DNA of 34,071 nucleotides from Verrucomicrobiota bacterium (GCA_022710935.1 JAKLFY010000069.1:1-34071), one strand, 5' to 3'. Shown: positions 7,073 through 17,308, counted from the first letter of the stretch. Notes: generated by a model from the sequence alone, not told the origin. Numbers and translations are program-made.

Positions 7073-9366
7073 TACTTCCTCACCGACACGATCGAGGTCG
7101 CGGCGGCTGCAACGAGAAAGGCGAAGAGGATCGAGTGGACTTGAAACGGATAATCGAAGCGCGCATGGACGAGGCATCCGCCCAGACCGGCCCAGACCAG
7201 GCCAAGAAAGACCGCTGAGACGCGGTGACCGCCGCGCAGCAGCGGGCGCAACACCGCCAGCGCCAGGGCACAGAACACCAGCAATGCGCCGATGCGTCCG
7301 AAGGTGATTCGCGTTTCGAGCCAATCGTTGTGGACGTACCACGGCCGGGTGAGCCTGGTTTGACGGTAGACCTCGTACATCGAGCTGAATGTCCCCGGGC
7401 CCGAGCCGAACCAGGGGTAGTCGGCGGCAATGCGGCGTCCCAGCTCGTAGATTTCGGTCCGGCCCTGGAGTTGTGCACCCAGAGATTTCGGTCCGGTCAA
7501 AGCTTTGCGGGGAATATCGAGTCGCGGGACTGGAAGTTGATCCGATCCGTTCTCATCGCCACTTCGTTGCCCGGATGAGCTGAGCAGGGCGCGCACCTGG
7601 GTCTGCGACAGCGCCTCTGCATAGAGTTGGGCGTGATGCACGGTGGGCGTGGCCGAAGGCCGCTTTGGATCCCGATCGCGCTGCACGCGCAGCACCGACG
7701 CGCTGATCTGGTTGGTCAAGGGTGGAAATCGCGACCGACTGGTGACGACCCGAAGCGGGTTGCCCTCGGCATACAATGCCAGATTCGTCTGGCTCCTCAC
7801 AGCGCTCACGGCTACCCGGCGTCCGCTGAACAGCGGAACGAAGTTGGTGCAGACCAGGCGGATTTGGTTGGTGGCAGGATTGCCGCGAAGCAGGAAACCG
7901 AGCGTGTCCTTATAGACATAGAGAAGCGCCGAGTTCTGCCCCGCATTGAACGAATCCGACATAAGGTAGGCCAGACTCCACCACCGCGCGACGCTCTCGG
8001 TGGGGCAGTCGAACACAAAGTGAAGCGAGAAATCAGAAAGCCCTCCCTCGACGCCCGTGCTAAAATGCGTAGGCGGTTCGAGCAATCGGGTCACCGCCTG
8101 CCATCCGCCCAATCGGGCCGCCCCGGCGCCCGCAAGGCCCAACAAGGCCACGAGGACAATCCCGATTCTTCGCACATGCGGCGTGCTCCCTGCCAAAAGC
8201 AAACCCGCCGAGACGATGAAAAGCCCAAAGGCCACCAAAGCACCCCCGCGGGAGCCCGCAAAAAAAGCCGCGCCAAACAGGAGAGAGGCCGCTGGCAGCA
8301 GGAGGATGTGAGGCGAATCGCCGGCGCGAGCCGCGCGGCGCACCGAGCTTCTTCGGGCATGGTGCAGATACCACCAGAAAGCAAGGCAGATGGGCCAGAG
8401 CAGGTTGAGGTACTGGGCGGCGTTGGCGTAGTAGTCGAATGGACCGAACTGCGTCCGGTTGATCCCCGCGTGCACAGGCTCGAAGACCCAGAGCAGCTTG
8501 GTCGTCCCCGAAAGCCGCTGCAGAATGCCCGCGATTGCCACCGCGGCGCCGTTGAGGCAAAGCACCCACAGCAGGCGCCTCAGCCGGGCCGGCAAGACTT
8601 CTGCCATAGCCCTGTGACGATTCGGAGTTCGCAGCTCGGAGTCTCGATATGCGAGATCCGCATCCGGCTCGCGGCCATGACCTTCGCGTCGGGTCTTTCC
8701 CAGGAACCAATCGCGAATAGCCCAGAAGCTGCAAGCCAGACCCAGATATTGCCAAAAAGCGAACCAACTGCTCGGCGCATCATAACTGTGCGGCAGCCAG
8801 GGAATCGTGCCGTCACGAGAGTCGAGACGGAACTGGGCGAGGTCGACTGTGGCGCGCGCGTTCAGAGCGCTGATCAGGCACCAAAGCACGAGGACCACCG
8901 TCAGCGTCCCCAACAGGCGCATCGGCCATCGGCCCGCGCCTTCGTCCCATCGCGCCGGCTCATACCCCGCGGCCCGGCAGTTCAGCCACTTGATTGCCAG
9001 GAGAAGCCCCAGAGCGTACCCGGCTCCGTTCATGGTCCAAACCGCCCAGGCGGGGATCGAAGCGATGGCCCAGACGGAGAACAAGACCATGGCGTAGATC
9101 AGCCATTCGGTCGCTCCGTCGGCCCATTGGCAGAGGCGGGGCGCAGCGGGCCCGGGGGCATGAACGGGGCGGGAAGAACGACCTGAGCGGGATGCGAATG
9201 AGAGAGCGGTGGCAGAACCGTGCGCCTCTTCGATGCGGCCCTGGTTTGACACAGGCCCGGCATCAGACCGCGCGGAGCCTGGGGAGAGATGCGGGCTTGC
9301 TCCTTGGCCTATTGCCTGCGCCCCCGATCCTCGGATTCCCATGTCCGATCCGCGCGGATCACTCAT
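7072..9366 (-). CDS. O-antigen ligase/polymerase-like membrane protein with inserted LamG-like module
   Basis: A 764-residue polytopic membrane protein of the Wzy/WaaL superfamily, which polymerises or ligates cell-surface glycans in the periplasm. Hydrophobic helices begin near residue 88. The family core comprises AGSRGGALVAF (about 370-380), GRTEIYELGRRIAADYPWFG and GSGPGTF (about 635-660), and the conserved HNDWLE with its histidine. The large periplasmic loop between SRGG and GPGTF contains an extra ~150 residues (about 443-595). Its end, HHAQLYAEALSQTQVRALL, matches the closing strand and helix of LamG/concanavalin-like domains. The family is usually 400-500 residues, so the insert explains much of the excess. 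ATG 9366 overlaps the permease stop by 8 bases (ATGAGTGA), which suggests translational coupling. A longer reading from 9441 would overlap the permease by 83 bases. Confidence 0.8.
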   Translation of the reverse strand: MSDPRGSDMGIRGSGAQAIGQGASPHLSPGSARSDAGPVSNQGRIEEAHGSATALSFASRSGRSSRPVHAPGPAAPRLCQWADGATEWLIYAMVLFSVWAIASIPAWAVWTMNGAGYALGLLLAIKWLNCRAAGYEPARWDEGAGRWPMRLLGTLTVVLVLWCLISALNARATVDLAQFRLDSRDGTIPWLPHSYDAPSSWFAFWQYLGLACSFWAIRDWFLGKTRREGHGREPDADLAYRDSELRTPNRHRAMAEVLPARLRRLLWVLCLNGAAVAIAGILQRLSGTTKLLWVFEPVHAGINRTQFGPFDYYANAAQYLNLLWPICLAFWWYLHHARRSSVRRAARAGDSPHILLLPAASLLFGAAFFAGSRGGALVAFGLFIVSAGLLLAGSTPHVRRIGIVLVALLGLAGAGAARLGGWQAVTRLLEPPTHFSTGVEGGLSDFSLHFVFDCPTESVARWWSLAYLMSDSFNAGQNSALLYVYKDTLGFLLRGNPATNQIRLVCTNFVPLFSGRRVAVSAVRSQTNLALYAEGNPLRVVTSRSRFPPLTNQISASVLRVQRDRDPKRPSATPTVHHAQLYAEALSQTQVRALLSSSGQRSGDENGSDQLPVPRLDIPRKALTGPKSLGAQLQGRTEIYELGRRIAADYPWFGSGPGTFSSMYEVYRQTRLTRPWYVHNDWLETRITFGRIGALLVFCALALAVLRPLLRGGHRVSAVFLGLVWAGLGGCLVHARFDYPFQVHSILFAFLVAAAATSIVSVRK

Positions 9367-12300
9367 CGCTCTTGACTCGCGCCATTTCCATGCCGGCAGG
9401 CGCAGTGGCGGGCGCGCTGTCGGTCTCGATGCGCCACCCACGCCATTGGAGTTTGCGCCCGAGATCGTCGAGGAGGCTGTAGGCGATCGGGGTGACGATC
9501 AGTGTCAGCAGCAGGCACAAGGCCTGTCCGCCGATCACCACCACGGCCACCGCACGCCGCTCGGCCGCCCCCGGACCCGTCCCAAGAGCCAGCGGGGCCA
9601 TGCCGGCGATCAGCGTCATGGTGGTCATCAGGATCGGGCGCAAGCGCTCGCGGTTGCCGCGCAAAATGCCGGCCGCCCGGTCGAGCCCCGCTGCCCGCAA
9701 CTTGTTCATGTGATCGATTTGAAGAATGGCGTTCTTCTTGACGACGCCGAACAGGACGAGCAACCCCAGCGCTGAGTACAGGTTGATCGTCTGACCGGCA
9801 ATCAGGAGCGATAGAAAGGCAAAAGGCACCGACAACGGCAGCGACAGAAGAATCGTGAACGGATGGACGAGGCTTTCGAATTGGGACGCCAGAATGATGT
9901 ACATGAGGACCACGGAGAGGGCAAACGCCCAGAGAAACTCGTTGAAAGTGGTCTCGAGCTCGCGCGCACGTCCGGAAACACGCGTCGAGTATCCGGTCGG
10001 CAGACCCATCTTCGCCACCTCCGCCCGCAGCGCGGCGATGCGGTCGGCCTGGGCGAAGCCGGGCGCCACCGAGGCCCGGAGGCTGACCTGCCGCTGACGG
10101 TCCAACCGGTCGATCCGCGACGGACTTTGGGCGGGCACCAGCTTGACCACGTTGTCGAGTCGAACCAACCCACCCTGCCGCGGCACAAACAGACGGGCGA
10201 TGGTCGCGGGGTCATTGCGGTCGCCCTCTTTGAGCCGGATGGCGACATCGTAATCCTCGTTCATGCTCTCATCGCGAAATCGGGTCACCTCGGTGTCGCC
10301 TCCCACCATGATCCGCAACGCAGTCGCGATATCCTGCGTATCCACGCCGAGGTTCGCCGCCCGGTCGCGGTCGATCTCGACGCGGAGTTCAGGCGTGTCG
10401 AGTTTGAGCGTGGTGTCGGCATCCAGGAGGCCGAGTTCGGGCGCCTTCTCGCGCAGGGCCTCGGCGTAGCGCCAGAGTGTCGTCAGGTCCGGACCAAGAA
10501 GCGCGAAATCGATGTCGAAGTTCGGTCCGCCGCCGACGAATGTCTGCGGATTGCGCACCTGGAATCGGATGCCGGGGATGGCTGCGAGGCGGGCGCGGAT
10601 GATCTGTTGGATGTCGCGCTGGGTGTAGTTGTTCTCGAACGCTCGCCAGGGCGGCCACCGCAAAAGGCGTGTCCAGCGGAACGTGCGTTCGTCATGCGGC
10701 TTGAGCCGCAAAAAGAAGCTGGCGTTGTTGACGCTGCCCATGAAGCCGCTGCCGCTCGACGCAAGAACAAGGTCGACGCCCGGCGTGCCGCGCAGCTCCT
10801 TCTCGATCCGCTCGGACACCTCGTTCATCGAGACCAGCCCGGTGCCCTCGGCGGTCGTCACACGCACATCGAATTCCCCTTCGTCCACGTTGCTGGGCAG
10901 ATACTCCTGCCGCACGGCTTGATAGAGCGGCACCGACGTGGCAATGACCGCCAGGGCCAGGGCGGCGACCAGCCAACGCCGGCCCACCGCCCAGGCCAAA
11001 CCCGCCGTGTAAATCTGGTCGATCCAGCGATAAAAGCCGCTGCGCGAACGCGGTGCGGCGTCCTGATCGCCCCCGCCATTCACGTGCAACAGCCGGGCGC
11101 TCATCATCGGGGTGAGGGTGAACGACACCAGGAGGCTCACGAGCACCGCCACGGCCGCGGTGATCCCGAACTGATAGAGGAAGCGGCCCGAGATGCTCGA
11201 CATGAACGAGACTGGCACAAAGATCACCACCAGGCTGAACGTCGTGGCCATCACCGCGAGCCCGATCTCCGCCGTCGCCGCCCGCGCCGCCTCGAACGGG
11301 CGCATCCGCTTCTCCTCGACGAATCGGAAGATGTTTTCGAGGACAACGATGGCGTCGTCGATCACGATGCCCACCATGAGCACCAGGGCGAGCATGGTGA
11401 CGCTGTTGAGTGTGAAATCCAACGCCTTCATCATGCCGAAGGTCGCGATCACCGAGGTCGGGATCGCCACCGCCGCGATCACCATCGCCCGCCCATTGCG
11501 CATGAAGAGGAGCACGACCAGGCAGGCCAGGATGCTGCCAAGGATCAGATGCCGCTGAATCTCGTGGAGGGCCTCGTAAATGTAGCGGGACTGGTCGCGG
11601 ATCACCTCGACCCGCACATCGGACGGAAGCTGCGCCTTCAGCACATCGAGATTGGCCTTCACCGCCTCGATGACCGCAACGGTGTTCGCCCCCGATTGCC
11701 GCACAATCTCCATCGACACCGTCGGCACCCCGTCCAACCGCGAGATCGAGCGCTGCTCCTTGGTGCCGTCTTCGGCCGTGCCGATGTCGCGGATCCGGAT
11801 GGGCGAGCCGTTGCGGGTGGCGATCACCAGGTCGTTGAAGGCCCTGGGGTCGTTCAGCCGGCCTATGGTGCGCAGCGTATGCTCGCGCAACGGCCCCGTC
11901 ACGTTGCCGCCGGGGATGTTCGCGTTCTGCCGCACCAGGGCCTCCCGCACCGCCGTGATCGGAATCCGGTACGCCGCCAAACGGTCGGCATCGACCCAGA
12001 TGTTGATCGCCCGCTCGAGACCGCCATAGACATTCACCTCCCCCACCCCGAGCGACCGCTCAATCTGGGTCTTGATGATCTTGTCCGCGATCTCGGTCAA
12101 CTCGCGCGTCGACCGCGGACCCGACACCGCCAAGGTCATGATCGGCGCCTGGTCCGCGTCGGTCTTGGCGATCGTCGGCGGGTCGGTGTCGTCCGGAAGA
12201 TGGCGCAAGACGGTCGAGACCCGGTCCCGCACATCCTGGGCCGCGACGTCGATGTCGCGGTTGAGCTCGAAGGTCACGATGACGAAGGAGGAGCCGTTCC

Positions 12301-12556
12301 CGCTGACTGAGCGCAATTCCTGAATCCCCTCGATGGTGTTCACAACCTCCTCGATCGGCTGGGACACCAGCGATTCCATTTCTTCAGGCGATGCGCCAGG
12401 CAGACGGGTCATGATGCGCACGGTGGGCAGATCGACCGACGGAAACCGGTCCACCCCCAGATTCATGTACCCGGCCACGCCCACGACAACCAGGGCCATC
12501 ACGATCATCGTCGCGAACACCGGCCGACGGATGCAGATTTCAGCGAGCTTCTGCAT
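9359..12556 (-). CDS. RND efflux permease, HAE1/AcrB type
   Basis: A 1,065-residue inner-membrane proton antiporter. The N-terminus (MQKLAEICIRRPVFATMIVM) is typical of hydrophobe/amphiphile RND pumps. The proton-relay acidic pair lies in GIVIDDAIVVLENIFRFVEE in the fourth membrane helix. The second half repeats the architecture (LLVLFGVVKKNAILQIDHMN, then GNRERLRPILMTTMTLIAGM). The length is right for the family and no frameshift is seen. It overlaps the adaptor gene upstream by 17 bases and the O-antigen ligase-like gene downstream by 8. No outer-membrane factor gene is present here, so the pump probably uses a TolC-like protein encoded elsewhere. The substrate cannot be read from sequence. 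Confidence 0.95.
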   Translation of the reverse strand: MQKLAEICIRRPVFATMIVMALVVVGVAGYMNLGVDRFPSVDLPTVRIMTRLPGASPEEMESLVSQPIEEVVNTIEGIQELRSVSGNGSSFVIVTFELNRDIDVAAQDVRDRVSTVLRHLPDDTDPPTIAKTDADQAPIMTLAVSGPRSTRELTEIADKIIKTQIERSLGVGEVNVYGGLERAINIWVDADRLAAYRIPITAVREALVRQNANIPGGNVTGPLREHTLRTIGRLNDPRAFNDLVIATRNGSPIRIRDIGTAEDGTKEQRSISRLDGVPTVSMEIVRQSGANTVAVIEAVKANLDVLKAQLPSDVRVEVIRDQSRYIYEALHEIQRHLILGSILACLVVLLFMRNGRAMVIAAVAIPTSVIATFGMMKALDFTLNSVTMLALVLMVGIVIDDAIVVLENIFRFVEEKRMRPFEAARAATAEIGLAVMATTFSLVVIFVPVSFMSSISGRFLYQFGITAAVAVLVSLLVSFTLTPMMSARLLHVNGGGDQDAAPRSRSGFYRWIDQIYTAGLAWAVGRRWLVAALALAVIATSVPLYQAVRQEYLPSNVDEGEFDVRVTTAEGTGLVSMNEVSERIEKELRGTPGVDLVLASSGSGFMGSVNNASFFLRLKPHDERTFRWTRLLRWPPWRAFENNYTQRDIQQIIRARLAAIPGIRFQVRNPQTFVGGGPNFDIDFALLGPDLTTLWRYAEALREKAPELGLLDADTTLKLDTPELRVEIDRDRAANLGVDTQDIATALRIMVGGDTEVTRFRDESMNEDYDVAIRLKEGDRNDPATIARLFVPRQGGLVRLDNVVKLVPAQSPSRIDRLDRQRQVSLRASVAPGFAQADRIAALRAEVAKMGLPTGYSTRVSGRARELETTFNEFLWAFALSVVLMYIILASQFESLVHPFTILLSLPLSVPFAFLSLLIAGQTINLYSALGLLVLFGVVKKNAILQIDHMNKLRAAGLDRAAGILRGNRERLRPILMTTMTLIAGMAPLALGTGPGAAERRAVAVVVIGGQALCLLLTLIVTPIAYSLLDDLGRKLQWRGWRIETDSAPATAPAGMEMARVKSDE

Positions 12557-13877
12557 TGGACTGTCTGTTCGCCGCGCCCAATTCGCTCCGCGGCGCCGCG
12601 GCGCCCGCGACGCCCCCCGGCCCCGTGGCCGTGGACTGGCCGCCGCCTGCGGGCGCGGACGGCGTTTCGCTCAAGGTCGATTCCACAGTGACACGCTGCC
12701 CAGTCCGCAGGCCGGCCGGATCCAATACAACCGTCTGCCCGAGGGTGAGCCCGGACAGGACCTCGACCCGATCCGCGCGCTGACGTCCGGTGGTGATGTC
12801 CTTTTCGAGCGCTTTGTCATCCTGGACCAACACCACCTTTTCGATGCCGGCAAACGTCACCACGGCGTTGGTCGGCACGGTCAAGGCCTCCTGGCGATCG
12901 TCCACCACGATCGCCGCGCTGGCATACATCCCCGGACGCAGTGACCCGGGATTTGGCACGTCGGCCTCGACCCGCAGCATCCGGTCCTCCTCGACCAACG
13001 CGGGACTCAGACGGGTAATCGTGCCGGGATATGTGGCCGTGTCTCCTTCCGCATAGAGCCGCACCGTCTGCCCGGCCCGGACGAGCATCGACTCCCGCTC
13101 GGCAACCACAAGGCGCAGGCGGAGCGGATTGGTCTTCACCACGGTCACGATCGGCGCGCCCGTCGCCACGTATTCGCCCACGCTGGCCGGACGCGACTGC
13201 ACGGCGCCGTCGAACGGGGCCCGAACCGAGGCGTCGGCGAGCTGCTTGCGCGCGATTTCGTACTCGGCCCGGCGCTGAGACAGCGTCGCCATCCGCATCC
13301 GCGCCTCTTCCAGCGCCGTGGCGAACTTCGCCGCCGCCACCGTATGCGTCGCCTCGACCGTGTCGAACTCGGCGTCCGAGGCAATGCCGGACTTGAGGAG
13401 GCGGGCCACGCGGTCCTGGTTCTTCGAAGCCTCGTCGAGCACCGCCTTGGCCTGTTTGACCGAGCTCACCTCGTCAAGCGCGATCTCGTCATCGTCGCCA
13501 TCCAGAGGCAAACCCAGCGCCACGCGCGCCTGAGCCAGGGCGGCACCCGCCTGCTGCAGCCGCAATTCGTAATCGCGTGGCTCGACCTGGGCCAGCAGAT
13601 CCCCCGCCCGCACCACGCTCCCGATGTCTACCATCAGTTGCTGCAAACGCCCGGGCACTTTCGCGCTGAGCGTCGACTCCTCGTAGGCTGCCAGCGTGCC
13701 CGTCGCCCTGATGCTCCGCTCCATCGGACGCACCTCGACAGCCGCCAAACGCACCGGGCGCGCGGGTTCCGCCCCGTTCTGCCGCGCCTTCGCACCGGCG
13801 GCGGGCTTGCCGCACGAACAGAGCAGCAAGCCCGCCAGCACAAAAGCCGAAACCCGGCACAACACGGCGCAACGCAT
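12540..13877 (-). CDS. RND efflux periplasmic adaptor (membrane fusion protein), lipoprotein
   Basis: A 445-residue HlyD/AcrA-type adaptor that links the permease to an outer-membrane channel. The N-terminus is a signal ending in GLLLCSCGKP, with Cys22 the likely lipidated residue; Cys at position -2 of the lipobox is unusual. The lipoyl half-motifs flank a helical hairpin: VPGRLQQLMVDIGSVVRAGD and VRAPFDGAVQSRPASVGEYV. The beta-barrel contains LRPGMYASAAIVVDDR. The hairpin (about residues 105-200) is long and charged, as expected. The start ATG 13877 is chosen because it opens the lipoprotein signal. It precedes and overlaps the permease gene, forming a pump operon. The Ala/Gly/Pro-rich C-terminal tail is probably disordered. 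Confidence 0.93.
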   Translation of the reverse strand: MRCAVLCRVSAFVLAGLLLCSCGKPAAGAKARQNGAEPARPVRLAAVEVRPMERSIRATGTLAAYEESTLSAKVPGRLQQLMVDIGSVVRAGDLLAQVEPRDYELRLQQAGAALAQARVALGLPLDGDDDEIALDEVSSVKQAKAVLDEASKNQDRVARLLKSGIASDAEFDTVEATHTVAAAKFATALEEARMRMATLSQRRAEYEIARKQLADASVRAPFDGAVQSRPASVGEYVATGAPIVTVVKTNPLRLRLVVAERESMLVRAGQTVRLYAEGDTATYPGTITRLSPALVEEDRMLRVEADVPNPGSLRPGMYASAAIVVDDRQEALTVPTNAVVTFAGIEKVVLVQDDKALEKDITTGRQRADRVEVLSGLTLGQTVVLDPAGLRTGQRVTVESTLSETPSAPAGGGQSTATGPGGVAGAAAPRSELGAANRQSNAEAR

Positions 13878-14150
13878 GAGAAGGAGTCTATCCTGAAACG
13901 CCAACCGCTGGCCACGGAAAACAAACGCGCCACCGGTCGCTTGTGCGCCAACCAATGCCCTGCTATGTTGCCCACGACTGATGCAAGAGCGATGACAGGT
14001 CACATGCAGAGCGCCGAAACCGATTCTCGCCCGACGTGGCGGGCCCATCCGCGCGTGCCGTGTCCGCCGGCGACTGTGAGTGGATGCGCCTTGCATCAAT
14101 GGCGGAATTGAAGTCGCAAACGAGTGCACGAGACCATTAAACCAAAGCTT

Positions 14151-14780
14151 ATGCCACACCAACTGCCCCCCCTACCCTACTCGAAAGAAGCCCTCGAACC
14201 TCACATCGACACCCTGACGATGGAGATTCACCACGGCAAGCATCACCAGGCCTACGTCACCAACCTCAACAAGGCCATCGCCGGCAACGCAGCCCTCGAA
14301 GCCAAAACGATCGATGCCCTCATCAAGGACCTCGCGGCGGTGCCCGACGCCGTTCGCGGAGCCGTGAGGAACAACGGCGGCGGGCATTGGAACCACACCT
14401 TCTTCTGGAATATCATGGCGCCCAATGCGGGCGGCGCGCCCAGCGGCGCGGTCGCGGCCGCCATCAACGCCGCGTTCGGCAGCTTCGATTCCTTCAAGGA
14501 AAAGTTCGAAGCGGCGGGCTTGGGCCGGTTCGGAAGCGGGTGGGTTTGGCTCATCGCCAAGGCCGGCAAAGTCGAGATCGCCTCGACCGCGAACCAGGAC
14601 AATCCGCTCATGGGGAGCTCGATCGCCGGGTGCGACGGGGTGCCGATTCTCGGCGTGGATGTCTGGGAACACGCCTATTACCTCACGTATCAAAACCGCC
14701 GAGCCGACTACCTGAAGGCGTGGTGGAACGTCGTGAATTGGTCCGCGGTGGCCAAACACTACGAAGCGGCGGCCCGGTAG
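14151..14780 (+). CDS. sodA: Superoxide dismutase, Mn type
   Basis: A 209-residue Fe/Mn superoxide dismutase that converts superoxide to oxygen and hydrogen peroxide. Metal ligands are visible: His27 ([13 protein letters not shown]), His82 ([13 protein letters not shown]), Asp170 and His174 ([13 protein letters not shown]). The Gly-rich GGGHWNH segment, and Gln149 in TANQDNPL, indicate the manganese subtype. Iron enzymes place the active-site Gln in the first motif. ATG 14151 gives the standard N-terminus [19 protein letters not shown]. No signal peptide is seen, so it is cytoplasmic. The 273-bp gap to the divergent adaptor gene must hold both promoters, but I see no convincing hexamers. The recN stop lies two bases downstream, in convergent orientation. 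Confidence 0.96.
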   Translation: MPHQLPPLPYSKEALEPHIDTLTMEIHHGKHHQAYVTNLNKAIAGNAALEAKTIDALIKDLAAVPDAVRGAVRNNGGGHWNHTFFWNIMAPNAGGAPSGAVAAAINAAFGSFDSFKEKFEAAGLGRFGSGWVWLIAKAGKVEIASTANQDNPLMGSSIAGCDGVPILGVDVWEHAYYLTYQNRRADYLKAWWNVVNWSAVAKHYEAAAR

Positions 14781-14782
14781 TC

Positions 14783-16465
14783 TCAAGGCTGCCGGAGCAG
14801 CGACAACGCGTGACGCCGGGCGGCCTCGGTATGCCCGCCTAGCATGCGGGCCAGCTCAGTGATGCGCCCCGGCTGGTCCAGGCGCTCGATCGTCGATAGG
14901 GTTCGGCCCCCGTGAATCTCCTTGGTCACGGCGAAGTGGGCATCGGCGGCGGCGGCGACCTGGGCGAGATGGGTAATGCATAGCACCTGGCGGTGCCGGG
15001 CGACCGCCCGCATCTTTTCACCCACCGCGTTCGCCGTTTCGCCGCCGACATTGGCGTCCACCTCGTCGAAGATGAGCACCGGGATCTGGTCTTGAACGGC
15101 CAGAACGGTCTTGATCCCCAACATGGCCCGGGCCAGCTCGCCCGACGACGCAATGGCGCGCAGCGGTTTGGCTGGCTCGCCGGGATTGGGCGCGAAGTGG
15201 AACTCGACGGTGTCGATGCCGGCCAAGCCGGGCTGGGGATGGGGCGGCGGGTTGCGGGCGAGCGACTCGATGCGCACGTCGAATTCGCTCCGACGAAAGC
15301 CGAGATCGGCCAGTTGTCCGCTGACGGCGCGGGCGAGCCGGGCGCCGCACTCACGGCGGCGGGCGGAAAGGTCGAGCGCCGCGTCCCAGAGTTCGGACGA
15401 GACCCTGGCCAGCGCATGGTCCAGTCTGGCCAACTCTTCCGAGCGCCGTTCGAGTTGCTCGAGGCGCCTGGCGGCTTCTTCTCCAAACCGGATCACCGCA
15501 TCGATCGGGGCCCCGTACTTGCGCTTGAGCGTCTGGATCAGATCGAGGCGCTCTTCGAGGCCCTGCAGGCGGGCGGGGTCGAGATCGATGCGCTCGGCAT
15601 AGTGGGACAAGTCCCTCTCGAGATCGCGCAAAAAGGCAATCCCCTGCTCGAAGGCCTCGAGCAACGGCCTGGCATCGGGATCTGTGCGGTTCAACTCCTG
15701 GAGCAGCCGCCCGACCGTGCCGGCCTGACTGAGCACCGACCCTTCCTCGCCTCCGAGGGCATCGGCGGCGGCCTGTCCCAACTGAAGCCGCTGGGCGGCG
15801 CTGCTGGCGCGCTGGTATTCGCGCGCGACAGTTTCCTCCTCGTCGGGAGAGAGCCGGGCCGCGGCAATCTCGGCCGTCTGATGGCGGAGGAGATCGAGCT
15901 GTTGGGCGTAGGCGCGATCGTCGATGATCAGATCGGCCTTCTGCCTTTCGAGGGCGTCGCGCTCACGCACCAGGGCTTCCACCGTGGCAAGGCGCGCGTC
16001 GAGGGCGCCGAACGCATCGAGCAGGGCGAGTTGGCGGCTCGGATCGAGGAGAGACTGGTGCTCGTGCGGCCCGTGCAAATCAACCAGCCAATCCCCCACG
16101 CGCGAAAGGGTCTGGAGCGTGGTTGGCGTCCCGTTGACGAACTGGCGGTTGGCCCCGGCGGCGGTGAATGTCCTCTTGAGAATCAGTTGTCCGTCGGCGC
16201 ATGGATCCAGGCCCTGGTCTTCGAGCGACCGATGGAAGGCGCGGCTCAAATCCGTCACGTCGAACACCGCCTCGACGGCACAGCTCTCCTGGCCGCTCCG
16301 AATGAGACCGCGGTCCGCGCGTTCGCCCAGAACAAGACCCAGCGCGCCCAGAAGGATCGACTTGCCGGCGCCGGTTTCGCCGGTAATGGCCACCAACCCG
16401 GACGGGAGTTCGAGGATCACTTCGGACACCAATGCCAGGTTGCGGATGCGGAGCGTGGTCAGCAT
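14783..16465 (-). CDS. recN: DNA repair protein RecN
   Basis: A 560-residue SMC-like ATPase that helps repair double-strand breaks. The N-terminal half-domain carries LRIRNLALVSEV and Walker A ITGETGAGKSILLGAL (Gly29-Ser36). A long coiled coil fills the middle. The C-terminal half has the ABC signature-like SSGELARAMLGIK, Walker B VLIFDEVDANVGG, and CITHLAQVAAAAD. Most RecN proteins read SGGE in the signature; here it is SSGE. I chose ATG 16465 (MLTTLRIRNL), which gives normal length. Upstream in-frame codons would overlap the divergent gene at 16526. The two genes share a 60-bp divergent promoter region. Confidence 0.96.
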   Translation of the reverse strand: MLTTLRIRNLALVSEVILELPSGLVAITGETGAGKSILLGALGLVLGERADRGLIRSGQESCAVEAVFDVTDLSRAFHRSLEDQGLDPCADGQLILKRTFTAAGANRQFVNGTPTTLQTLSRVGDWLVDLHGPHEHQSLLDPSRQLALLDAFGALDARLATVEALVRERDALERQKADLIIDDRAYAQQLDLLRHQTAEIAAARLSPDEEETVAREYQRASSAAQRLQLGQAAADALGGEEGSVLSQAGTVGRLLQELNRTDPDARPLLEAFEQGIAFLRDLERDLSHYAERIDLDPARLQGLEERLDLIQTLKRKYGAPIDAVIRFGEEAARRLEQLERRSEELARLDHALARVSSELWDAALDLSARRRECGARLARAVSGQLADLGFRRSEFDVRIESLARNPPPHPQPGLAGIDTVEFHFAPNPGEPAKPLRAIASSGELARAMLGIKTVLAVQDQIPVLIFDEVDANVGGETANAVGEKMRAVARHRQVLCITHLAQVAAAADAHFAVTKEIHGGRTLSTIERLDQPGRITELARMLGGHTEAARRHALSLLRQP

Positions 16466-16525
16466 CTCAAGACTTTTCGTTCGCGCCCAATGTGTCGGGT
16501 CTGCTAACTTCAGGCAAAAGAAAAC

Positions 16526-17308
16526 ATGTCGTTTCGTCTGACTTTCCTGGGCACCGGGACATCGCAGGGCGTCCCGATGATCGGCCAGGATTATCCGCCC
16601 GCGTTTCTCGCCAATCCGCGCAATCATCGCTTGCGACCGTCGGTGTATGTCGAGACCGACGCCGTCAAGTTCGTCATTGACACCACCCCGGAGTTCCGGC
16701 TGCAGATGCTGCGCGAACGCATCCGATGGCTGGACGCCGTCCTGTTTACCCACGGCCATGCCGACCACATCATGGGACTCGACGATTGCCGTCGGATCTG
16801 CGATGTGCGCCACGGTCCGCTGCCGATTTACGCTTCAGCCGCCACCCTGGCCGATCTGAAGCGGGTGTTCTGTTATGCCTTCGACGGGCGGCCGATTCCC
16901 AAAGGCTACTTCCATCCCGACCCGCATGTGATCGACGGTCCGTTCCGGATCGGCGATCTGCATGTGCTTCCCTTCAACCTGCCGCACGGACGATTCGTCA
17001 CCACGGGATTTGTCTTCTTGCAGGGGACCCGCAAGCGCCTGGCCTACTTCAGCGACTGCAAAGAGGTGCCTGCCCCCGCCGCCGAAAAGGCCCGAGGGGT
17101 CGAGGTCGCCGTCCTCGATGCCCTCCGGCGGACGCCTCATCCGACTCACATGAACCTCGATGAAGCCCTGACCGCGGCCCGGCGGATCGAGGCCGGGCGG
17201 ACGTTCTTCACCCATTTGACCCACGAGTTCGATCATGACATCGATCAGGCCGAACTGCCCACGGGCGTTGCCTTCGCGTACGACGGATTGAAACTCGAGT
17301 TGAAATGA
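16526..17308 (+). CDS. Metallo-beta-lactamase-fold hydrolase, PhnP-like
   Basis: A 260-residue cytoplasmic metallohydrolase. The zinc motif [13 protein letters not shown] supplies His76, His78, Asp80 and His81. Later residues [17 protein letters not shown] and FFTHLTHEF fit the other metal sites. The opening [14 protein letters not shown] is characteristic of the PhnP/phosphoribosyl 1,2-cyclic phosphate phosphodiesterase-like branch. No phosphonate genes are nearby, so the physiological substrate is uncertain. The stop overlaps the next start as ATGA, indicating translational coupling with the TIGR03790 gene. Confidence 0.88.
   Translation: MSFRLTFLGTGTSQGVPMIGQDYPPAFLANPRNHRLRPSVYVETDAVKFVIDTTPEFRLQMLRERIRWLDAVLFTHGHADHIMGLDDCRRICDVRHGPLPIYASAATLADLKRVFCYAFDGRPIPKGYFHPDPHVIDGPFRIGDLHVLPFNLPHGRFVTTGFVFLQGTRKRLAYFSDCKEVPAPAAEKARGVEVAVLDALRRTPHPTHMNLDEALTAARRIEAGRTFFTHLTHEFDHDIDQAELPTGVAFAYDGLKLELK

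Noticed and set aside
9863-12310. 815-codon plus-strand frame opposite the RND permease
   Set aside because: His/Arg-rich text with no domain, exactly antisense to a well-conserved permease.
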